Part shown: positions 58,470-64,000 of the stretch, piece by piece
How the letters are laid out: every line of letters begins with the position of its first letter
How positions within the stretch are numbered: position 1 is the first letter of the stretch
From: Gp7-AA10 sp035636095
GTDB lineage: Bacteria; Acidobacteriota; Thermoanaerobaculia; Gp7-AA8
Length of the DNA: 64,000 bases
Assembly: GCA_035636095.1 (NCBI GenBank)
Contig: DASPZU010000007.1
Location: 62,001 to 126,000 of the forward strand
Direction: 5' to 3'
Notes under the pieces: model-generated
Told to the model about the DNA's origin: nothing
The model's input: the letters and a program-made list of their open reading frames with translations, nothing else
The model's database searches: none
Position numbers and translations under genes: made by a program

Positions 58470-59117
58470 ATGCTCGCTCTCCTCCTCGCCGCGACCGTCA
58501 CCACCTCGAAGCTCCCGCTCGTCGAAGTTCCAGCGACCAGCGGCGCTTCGGACACGCTGGTCGTTTTTGTGTCGGGGGACGGTGGCTGGGCAAAGATCGA
58601 CAAGGCCATTTCGAAGATTCTCGCGGACCACGGAATGCCGGTCGTCGGCCTCAATGCGCTGCAGTATTTCTGGACGAAGCGCACGCCCGATTCGGCATCG
58701 CGCGACCTGCAGACGATCCTGGAGCGTTACCTGAGGCTCTGGAAAAAGCAGCGCGTGCTGTTCGTTGGGTACTCGCGCGGTGCCGATGTGCTGCCGTTCA
58801 TGATCAGCCGTCTGCCGCCGGATTTGCGCGACCGAACCCGGCTGCTGGCGCTCCTCGGTCCAAGTCCCAAAGTCGAATTCGAATTTCACATCGGCGACTG
58901 GATGCGGACCAGCTCCAAAACCGGATACGATGTCAAACCGGAAGTTGACAAATTAATGTCACATAATATCGTGTGCCTTTTTGGAGAGGACGACAAAGAC
59001 TCCCTCTGTCCGATGCTCTCCGCAGCGCGGATCAGCTCGGTCATGCTCAAGGGCGCGCATCACTTCGACGGCGGCTATGACAAGCTGGCCCACATCATCC
59101 TCGCGAATCTCCAATGA
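58470..59117 (+). CDS. virJ: VirJ/AcvB-type hydrolase, copy 1
   Basis: 215 residues from ATG 58470; a TTG at 58440 inside the repeat would add ten residues. ATG is preferred because the adjacent paralogue aligns from that point. The short leader is MLALLLAATVTTS. SGDGGWAKIDKAISKIL, the nucleophile elbow VLFVGYSRGADVLPFMI, and CLFGEDDKDSLCP with a Cys pair and an acidic triad residue are VirJ (PF06057) signatures; the His is in KGAHHFDGGY. Agrobacterium AcvB of this family hydrolyses lysyl-phosphatidylglycerol and is encoded with the MprF homologue LpiA, so this gene probably counters mprF. Confidence 0.88.
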   Translation: MLALLLAATVTTSKLPLVEVPATSGASDTLVVFVSGDGGWAKIDKAISKILADHGMPVVGLNALQYFWTKRTPDSASRDLQTILERYLRLWKKQRVLFVGYSRGADVLPFMISRLPPDLRDRTRLLALLGPSPKVEFEFHIGDWMRTSSKTGYDVKPEVDKLMSHNIVCLFGEDDKDSLCPMLSAARISSVMLKGAHHFDGGYDKLAHIILANLQ

Positions 59118-59764
59118 TGAGCATCCTCTTCGCGCTGGCCACGACCTGCCAGGCCCCGATCATCGAGCTGCCGGCAACCGGCCGCCCGGGCGATCGTTTC
59201 GCGGTCATGCTGACCGGCGATGGCGGATGGCGGCGGATCGACAAGCGCGTGACGGACGGACTCCGTGCCGAAGGAATTCCGATCGTCGGATTCCTCGCCT
59301 CGAGTTACTTCCGAACGCGCCGCACTCCCGAAGAGAGTTCTTGCGCACTCGCGCACATCGTTCGGTCCTATAAAGAGCGATGGAACAAGGCCAAGGTCAT
59401 TCTGATCGGCTATTCACGCGGCGCCGATGTTCTGCCGTTCATGATCAATCGCCTGTCACGCGACGTCCGCGACTCCATCCAGCTGGTCGCGCTGCTGGGG
59501 CTGGAGCCGTCCATCGACTTCGAATACGAACCGACGTGGACGTTCGGCCACTACATGCATCACCACGTTCAGTATCCAGTCCTTCCGGAGGCGCAAAAGA
59601 TGCGGGGCATGAACGTTCTTTGCATCTATGGTGTCAAAGAAAAAGACACGCTGTGCACGCATCTCGACCCGTTGCAGTTCAAGATTCTTCGCGAGCCGGG
59701 CGGACACCATTTTGCCGGACGCTATTCCGAGGTCACCGAGGCGATTCTGAATGCGGCGCGCTGA
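59114..59764 (+). CDS. VirJ/AcvB-type hydrolase, copy 2
   Basis: 216 residues, paralogue of the preceding gene. LTGDGGWRRIDKRVTDGL, VILIGYSRGADVLPFMINRL, CIYGVKEKDTLCT and EPGGHHFAGRYSE hold the same Ser, acid/Cys-pair and His positions. The exported leader MMSILFALATTC ends in Cys, possibly a lipobox. It is linked by an ATGA overlap to copy 1, indicating tandem duplication and co-translation. The two copies differ most in the region before the Cys pair, so they may act on different aminoacyl-PG species or in different locations. Confidence 0.87.
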   Translation: MMSILFALATTCQAPIIELPATGRPGDRFAVMLTGDGGWRRIDKRVTDGLRAEGIPIVGFLASSYFRTRRTPEESSCALAHIVRSYKERWNKAKVILIGYSRGADVLPFMINRLSRDVRDSIQLVALLGLEPSIDFEYEPTWTFGHYMHHHVQYPVLPEAQKMRGMNVLCIYGVKEKDTLCTHLDPLQFKILREPGGHHFAGRYSEVTEAILNAAR

Positions 59765-60152
59765 TGCATTGTTAGTGATGTTGGCGCTGCTCGGATGTCA
59801 CAGTCCGACTGCGCCCACCGAAAACATCGCGAAGGTTTACGGCCGGCTTTCGGGTGTGGTGAAGATCGGACCCAACTGTCCGGTCGAGCAAGCCGGAAAT
59901 CCGTGTCCGACGCCGCCGGGTGCGTACGCGCTCCGCAAGATCCTCGTGTTTGACGAGAAGCGCACGAATCTTCTCTTCACGGTCGATATCGACTCGCAGG
60001 GCTTGTACCTCATCGATCTCGTGGCGGGAAAATATCTGGTCGATGCCAAGCTGGTTGGGATCGATCGCACCAGCGATTTGCCGAAACTGGTCGAAATTCA
60101 CACTAACAGCGTCACCAAGCTCGACGTGAACATCGACACCGGCTTGCGCTGA
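59751..60152 (+). CDS. Small lipoprotein with carboxypeptidase-regulatory-like fold
   Basis: 133 residues. The lipobox is MLALLGCHSP. GRLSGVVKIGPNCPVEQAGN, CPTPPGAYALRKILVFD and GLYLIDLVAGKYLVDAKLVG fit the recurrent GxVxxGPxCPV...PCP...PPxxYxxRKxxV pattern of small secreted beta-sandwich proteins in many bacteria. The function of that group is unknown. It overlaps the virJ copy 2 stop by 14 nt, so it belongs to the mprF-virJ transcript. Confidence 0.75.
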   Translation: MRRADALLVMLALLGCHSPTAPTENIAKVYGRLSGVVKIGPNCPVEQAGNPCPTPPGAYALRKILVFDEKRTNLLFTVDIDSQGLYLIDLVAGKYLVDAKLVGIDRTSDLPKLVEIHTNSVTKLDVNIDTGLR

Positions 60153-60201
60153 TCGCGCATCCCGTTTGCACACAAAAGATGTTGAAAGGAGGACAGAGTT
60201 T

Positions 60202-60732
60202 ATGGCCGAGTTACGCAATCAGGAGCGCAGTGAAAAGGTTGACCGGGAGCAGCCTCAACGCACCGAACGGGAGAAGTCGCAGCAGATTTCGAGACGGGAA
60301 CCTTCACGCGGCCTGATCAATTACTACGATCCGTTCAGGATGTTGACTGGTTTCCAGCGGGAGATGGAACGGCTCTTCGACAACCTCGGATTCGGATCGC
60401 TCCCCGCCGGATGGTCGCCTCAAATCGAATTGTACGAGCGCGACAACAAGCTGGTAGTAAGCGCCGACCTTCCCGGACTCAACAAGGACGACGTCAAAGT
60501 CGAGATCAATGACAACGTCCTGACCATCGAAGGTGATCGCAAGAATGAACGCCGCGACGAGCAAGCGGGATGGAGCGAGCGCACTTACGGACGTTTCGTC
60601 CGCTCGATCGCCCTCCCTGAAGGCATCAACGGCGAAAATGCAAACGCCACCTTCAAGAACGGCGTTCTCGAGATCACTCTCGACGCGCCGCGTCAGGCGC
60701 AACCGCGCGGACGCCGCATCGAAGTGAAGTGA
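60202..60732 (+). CDS. Small heat-shock protein Hsp20
   Basis: 176 residues from ATG 60202, preceded by AAAGGAGG, the best ribosome binding site in this part of the window. The N-terminal 40 residues are highly charged (Arg/Glu/Gln). The linker YDPFRMLTGFQREMERLF precedes the alpha-crystallin domain (PQIELYERDNKLVVSADLPG, VLTIEGDRKNERRDEQAGW, YGRFVRSIALPEGI, ATFKNGVLEITL). ATP-independent holdase chaperone. The C-terminal IEV is a weak form of the I-x-I oligomerisation motif. No HrcA/CIRCE element is seen upstream. Confidence 0.93.
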   Translation: MAELRNQERSEKVDREQPQRTEREKSQQISRREPSRGLINYYDPFRMLTGFQREMERLFDNLGFGSLPAGWSPQIELYERDNKLVVSADLPGLNKDDVKVEINDNVLTIEGDRKNERRDEQAGWSERTYGRFVRSIALPEGINGENANATFKNGVLEITLDAPRQAQPRGRRIEVK

Positions 60733-60735
60733 CGC

Positions 60736-60796
60736 GTGTAGGGGCCGGCTTCAGCCGGCCCCCCCTGGGCGGGCTGAAGCCCGCCTCCACACAAGC
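60736..60796. repeat. GGCCGGCTTCAGCCGGCC / GGCGGGCTGAAGCCCGCC double-hairpin repeat
   Basis: GTGTAGGGGCCGGC, TTCA, GCCGGCCCCCC and then GGGCGGGCTGAAGCCCGCC, ending TCCACAC. The outer ends GTGTAGG and CCACAC are inverted. It lies between the convergent hsp20 and SWIB genes. The copy at 5081-5143 has the same ends and the same two-hairpin layout. Confidence 0.85.
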
Positions 60797-60801
60797 GCGC
60801 C

Positions 60802-61083
60802 TCAGCTCAGGTGCTTGTTGACCAGAGCAGTCATCTCGAACATCGAGACCTGCTTCTTGCCGCCGAAGATCTTTTTCAGATTGTCATCGGCGTTGATCAT
60901 GCGCTTGTTCTGCTGATCCTGAAGGCCGTTGGCTTTGATGTAATCCCAGACCTTCTTGGTGACCTCGCTCCGCGGAATAGGTTTGCTTCCGACAATCGGT
61001 GCCAGATCTGCACTGGGCTGCACCTCGGCCGCCAATCCCTTGCCGCCCCCTTTTGAGCTCGATCCCTTCTTTGTCGCCATCAT
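60802..61083 (-). CDS. SWIB/MDM2-domain protein
   Basis: 93 residues. A Lys/Gly/Ser-rich N-terminus (ATKKGSSSKGGGKGLAAE) precedes a SWIB/MDM2 domain (LAPIVGSKPIPRSEVTKKVW, NKRMINADDNLKKIFGGKKQ, SMFEMTALVNKHL). In chlamydiae, acidobacteria and others such proteins are stand-alone and their role is unclear; a chromatin or topology link is inferred from the eukaryotic family and chlamydial topoisomerase fusions. Two ATG codons lie at the start (61083, 61080). Confidence 0.92.
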   Translation of the reverse strand: MMATKKGSSSKGGGKGLAAEVQPSADLAPIVGSKPIPRSEVTKKVWDYIKANGLQDQQNKRMINADDNLKKIFGGKKQVSMFEMTALVNKHLS

Positions 61084-61139
61084 TTTTCTCCGTTCGTTTT
61101 TGAGCGATTGTGTCGTAGCGTAACGCAGAGGTCAAACAA

Positions 61140-61884
61140 TTGCTCGCTTTTCAAGATAACGGCCAGGGGCGGCCGGTCGTATGGATCCACGGTTTTCCGC
61201 ACGCCTCGGCGATCTTTCAACCGCAGGTAACCCTCAGCGGACTGAGGCACATTCGCGTCGATCTCCCCGGCTTCGGAGCGTCTCCGCCGGCATCCAAAGA
61301 ACTCTCGATCGCCGATTATTCGCGAGAAATTCTTTCCGTCCTGGACCATGTGCACATCGACAAAGCGATCGCGGCGGGCATTTCGATGGGTGGATACATT
61401 CTGATGCAGATCCTGCGCGACGCGCCGCATCGCATGGAGGGAGTCATTCTCATCAACACGCGCTGATTCCGACCAGGCGCGCGAGGATCGACTCAAAACG
61501 ATCGCCGGGATCGAGAAGGACGGAGCGGCACGCATCGTCGACGAGATGCTCCCCAAGATGATCTGGAATGACGCGCGCAGAAAAGCCTTCCGCGACATCA
61601 TGATGACGGCCACCGCGCAGGGGATGATGGCCGCGCAGCGCGCGATGGCCGGACGTCCCGATTCGACATCGACGTTGCGCGCGTTGAAGGTGCCCGCACT
61701 CGTCATCGGGAGCGATCACGATCCGATTACATCCACCGACGATGCGCGGCGGATGGCGGCGTTGATCAAGGGATCGAAATGCGTGGTGATCGAAAACGCG
61801 GCCCACGCATCGAATTTCGATCAGCCGGAAGCATTCAATCGCGCCGTCACCGAATTCCTCGGCACGCGTTTCGGATCGAAATGA
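61140..61884 (+). pseudogene. Alpha/beta hydrolase split by a frameshift
   Basis: First part (61140-61466, TTG start): VVWIHGFPHASAIFQPQ, VDLPGFGASPP, and nucleophile elbow AAGISMGGYILMQIL, ending MEGVILINTR and TGA. Second part in another frame from about 61463: ADSDQAREDRLKTIAGIEKD, then VPALVIGSDHDPIT (Asp) and NAAHASNFDQPEAF (His). Joined, they give a complete esterase-like hydrolase of about 248 residues. The shift lies in ACGCGCTGAT; one more CG unit (ACGCGCGCTGAT) restores INTRADSD, so it is a two-base loss in a CG run. It is either a recent mutation or an assembly error. Confidence 0.8.
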
Positions 61885-62690
61885 TCGAGCGCTTCCTGGA
61901 GCGACGTCGCCTCCATTCCTAGAACGCGGATCGCGGCGGACAGGGTATTGGGGACGTCGAGTGACGCGAGTGGCAGTGCACCGTCGCGTTTGCCGAGCTT
62001 CGATCCGTCAGCACCGACGACCAGCGGAAGATGCGCGTACTCGGGAGTGGGCAGGCCGAGCGCGCGCTGCAAGGCGATCTGCCGTGCGGTCGACGGAAGC
62101 AAATCACCGCCGCGGACAACCTGCGTCACTCCCTGCTCGGCGTCGTCGACAACAACCGCGAGCTGATACGCGAATGGACCATCGGCGCGCTTCACGACGA
62201 AGTCGCCGGTCTGTCGCGCAATATTTTCTTCAATGTGGCCCACCACGATGTCGTCGAATGCGATGACAACGTCAGGCGAACGGAAACGGATCGCATGCGC
62301 GACGCGGCCCGGCGGCAGGCCATTGCTACAAGTTCCCGGATAGACCGGCTCACTGCCCAGAGGTGCCGATGCGGCGCGTTGGATGTCGGCGCGGCTGCAC
62401 GCGCATTCGTAAACGAATCCCAGGGCGCGAAGCTTCGCCAGGGCCGCCTCGTAGAAATGTGTGCGCTCGGATTGACGCACGACCTCGCCGTCCCACTCCA
62501 AACCGTATCGCCGCAAAGTCCCGAGGATTTCTTCGGCCGATCCGGGAACGACTCGAGGGGCGTCGAGATCTTCGATCCGCACCAGCCACCGCCCTCCCGC
62601 CGCACGTGCGAACAGCCACGAGCCGACGGCGGCCACCAGGCTGCCGAAGTGCAACGGCCCGGTCGGCGACGGAGCGAATCGGCCTGTCAG
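61821..62690 (-). CDS. gluQ: Glutamyl-Q tRNA(Asp) synthetase
   Basis: 289 residues with a proposed CTG start at 62690. Attaches Glu to queuosine in tRNA(Asp). The class I motif FAPSPTGPLHFGSLVAAVGS is at the N-terminus, and SRADIQRAASAPLG (with Cys pair CACS), DFVVKRADGPFAYQLAVVVDD and GSKLGKRDGA (KMSKS position) follow. The first usual start codon, TTG 62654, would cut this motif in half. The CTG overlaps the stop of the upstream gene as CTGA, like the many ATGA/GTGA junctions here. It pairs functionally with queA in the window. It converges with the frameshifted hydrolase (64-nt overlap). Confidence 0.9.
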   Translation of the reverse strand: MTGRFAPSPTGPLHFGSLVAAVGSWLFARAAGGRWLVRIEDLDAPRVVPGSAEEILGTLRRYGLEWDGEVVRQSERTHFYEAALAKLRALGFVYECACSRADIQRAASAPLGSEPVYPGTCSNGLPPGRVAHAIRFRSPDVVIAFDDIVVGHIEENIARQTGDFVVKRADGPFAYQLAVVVDDAEQGVTQVVRGGDLLPSTARQIALQRALGLPTPEYAHLPLVVGADGSKLGKRDGALPLASLDVPNTLSAAIRVLGMEATSLQEALDHFDPKRVPRNSVTARLNASG

Positions 62691-63202
62691 CGTGGAAGCG
62701 AGCCCTGAATCTGCCTGGCGCGCGCAAGGTGCTTGTCGAGAAGCTTTCGCAACTCGGTCAATTGTTCCTTGACCGCCTTTTTTTTCGCGCTCGGCATCAA
62801 CTTGGTGTCGATCATTGACAGGAGTGACTGGTGCGCGTCGACCTGACGCTCGATGTACGCGCGATCGAACGCGGCGCCCGACAGCGGACGGAGACGATCG
62901 GCGGCCGCGCCGGAAGCGGCGTCGAGCTCGCGGCTGAGAGTCGTGTCCGACGAGGCCACGTCGGCGCGCGACAGTTCCGATTCCGCCTTGTTGTTCTGCG
63001 ATGTGTGTTCGGTCACCATCATGGTCGCGAAGTCGCGGACGCCGGTGTTGGTGGCTTTCGTCCGTGCGACCTCGCCTTCGCGTACTTCGCCGATGTTGGC
63101 CACCCGCATGATCATGGCGATGTCGGAGTCACTCAGATTTTGTTGAACCGACGTGGCGCAACCGGGAAGCAGCGTCAAGGCCATAAGGATTCGGAATTTC
63201 AT
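62687..63202 (-). CDS. DUF4142 lipoprotein
   Basis: 171 residues. The lipobox is MALTLLPGCAT. The four-helix, ferritin-like DUF4142 domain follows: IMRVANIGEVREGEVARTKA, VRDFATMMVTEHTSQNNKAE, GAAFDRAYIERQVDAHQSLL, LTELRKLLDKHLARARQIQ. The family is exported and common in soil bacteria; no biochemical role is established. It overlaps the proposed gluQ CTG start. It diverges from the next plus-strand gene by 29 nt. Confidence 0.88.
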   Translation of the reverse strand: MKFRILMALTLLPGCATSVQQNLSDSDIAMIMRVANIGEVREGEVARTKATNTGVRDFATMMVTEHTSQNNKAESELSRADVASSDTTLSRELDAASGAAADRLRPLSGAAFDRAYIERQVDAHQSLLSMIDTKLMPSAKKKAVKEQLTELRKLLDKHLARARQIQGSLPR

Positions 63203-63231
63203 CGTCCATCACTCCGCGTTATTCTCTTCGC

Positions 63232-63663
63232 ATGGCCCGCGCCAACCCTGAATTGATCGGCGCGTTGCGGCAGACCGCCGAGCGCCTCTCGGGCGACGTA
63301 TCCTACCAGTGGGGCCACATGGGCATGTGCAACTGCGGCCACCTGGCCCAGTCCATCACCGGACTGGCGAGCGCGGAGATCCATCAGTCGGCGCTGATCC
63401 GCGAAGGCGATTGGGAGCAACAGGCGCGCGATTATTGTCCGACCAGCGGCAACCTCATCGACGTCGTCCTGGCAGCCATGTTCGAGTTCGGCCTCACCCG
63501 CGAGGATGTTCGTCATCTGGAAAAATTGTCCGATCCCGAAGTCGTCCGCCGAATCGGTCGCTACCTTCGGTTCAACAATCGTGACGACCTTGTCCTCTAC
63601 ATGCGAACGTGGCCGGATATGCTGGAAGAATCCGTTTTGCAGCTCGAATGCGCGTTCGCGTAA
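63232..63663 (+). CDS. Uncharacterised Cys-containing protein
   Basis: 143 residues, soluble, mostly helical. It begins MARANPELIGALRQTAERLS. The distinctive motif WGHMGMCNCGHLAQSITG could bind a metal; further Cys residues are in ARDYCPTSG and LQLECAFA. RIGRYLRFNNRDDLVLYMRT is strongly basic. No family could be named. It overlaps the trmJ start by 16 nt, so it may be translated together with the tRNA methyltransferase. Confidence 0.65.
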   Translation: MARANPELIGALRQTAERLSGDVSYQWGHMGMCNCGHLAQSITGLASAEIHQSALIREGDWEQQARDYCPTSGNLIDVVLAAMFEFGLTREDVRHLEKLSDPEVVRRIGRYLRFNNRDDLVLYMRTWPDMLEESVLQLECAFA

Positions 63664-64000
63664 TCCTGGTCGAGCCCCACGAAGCCGGCAACGTCGGCGC
63701 GGCCGCGCGCGCAATGAAGAATTTCGGCTTCAGCGAGCTTGCCATTGTCGGATCGCGGCCGCAGGTCACGCGCGATGCTGCCGAGTGGTGGGCGAAGGGC
63801 GGCACGGACGTCGTGCAATCGGCGCGACACTTCGAAACCTTGATGCAAGCGCTTGCCGATGTGCATCTCAGCGTCGCGACGACCGCCATCCGCGGCCGTC
63901 ATGTTCACGAGCAACTAACGCCGTCCGAGGTGGCGCGGCTGGCCGAGGAGACGCTCGGCGATGCGCACACGCTCGCATTGGTGTTCGGGCGGGAGGAGTG
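63648..64000 (+). CDS. trmJ: TrmJ-type SPOUT RNA methyltransferase, C-terminus cut by window edge
   Basis: About 117 codons in the window. RVRVILVEPHEAGNVGAAAR and AMKNFGFSELAIVGSR are the N-terminal signature of TrmJ (tRNA Cm32/Um32 2'-O-methyltransferase). LALVFGREE is the start of SPOUT motif 2. The knotted SAM site and C-terminal tail lie beyond the edge. The ATG at 63648 is chosen because it gives the family N-terminus. It overlaps the preceding gene by 16 nt. Confidence 0.88.
   Translation, partial: MRVRVILVEPHEAGNVGAAARAMKNFGFSELAIVGSRPQVTRDAAEWWAKGGTDVVQSARHFETLMQALADVHLSVATTAIRGRHVHEQLTPSEVARLAEETLGDAHTLALVFGREE

Overview
The window is GC-rich bacterial chromosome, densely packed, with many 4-nt start/stop overlaps and no rRNA, tRNA, CRISPR array, transposase or phage gene. 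The gene content resembles a soil Acidobacteriota-type genome: a GlgE pathway, SpoIIE-type phosphatase, TMTC-like GT-C/TPR protein, large secreted proteins built from carboxypeptidase-regulatory-like repeats, many propeller proteins, and an MprF/VirJ pair. This placement is inferred from family content only.

Layout. 1-7.7 kb (minus): response regulator, two membrane proteins, glgE, and a treS-maltokinase fusion that runs off the left edge. 7.8-11.1 kb: Mpo1-like protein, secreted BNR/sialidase-fold protein, purS and a propeller gene. 11.2-15 kb (plus): purQ, a FabG-like SDR, a family 2 glycosyltransferase, tmk and holB. 15-19.8 kb: a 1368-residue repeat protein and a small exported protein. 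19.8-20.1 kb: an RNA-only interval holding a 6S-like RNA on the minus strand with its own promoter and terminator. 20.1-24.3 kb: GerMN lipoprotein, amidase, iron-permease-like protein, PLP dehydratase. 24.4-32.9 kb: TMTC-like protein, rlmA, K+ channel, archaemetzincin, M28 peptidase, SpoIIE phosphatase, epimerase. 32.8-37.1 kb (minus): an LLM flavin monooxygenase and ATP-grasp enzyme behind a Cys-rich leader peptide and intrinsic terminator, next to a propeller gene broken by an in-frame TGA. 37.1-44.4 kb: phosphoesterase, msrB-msrA, cyclase-family lipoprotein, amidohydrolase, DUF1223, EamA transporter with Lrp regulator. 44.4-49.9 kb: ferredoxin, catalytically defective S33-like protein, queA, mog, namZ, pseudouridine synthase. 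49.9-64 kb: NtrY-like kinase, CAP protein, mprF with two virJ genes, hsp20, SWIB protein, frameshifted hydrolase, gluQ, DUF4142, and trmJ running off the right edge.

The strongest candidate for a new system is the ATP-grasp/LLM operon at 32.8-35.1 kb. A consensus promoter drives a nearly leaderless 22-codon ORF with the core CMCPC. An intrinsic terminator follows, and its 5' arm can pair instead with a 7-nt copy of its 3' arm located in leader codons 15-17. This is a complete ribosome-mediated attenuator reading cysteine supply, placed before a sulfonate-monooxygenase-like enzyme. A RiPP precursor is the competing reading.

The second notable feature is the number of unrelated intergenic repeat families. 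They are built from short words repeated in tandem and mirrored across a loop. Their right arms repeatedly end in ACC directly against a start codon (treS, purS, tmk; mog has ATA in place of ATG), and two copies lie in frame inside a coding sequence.
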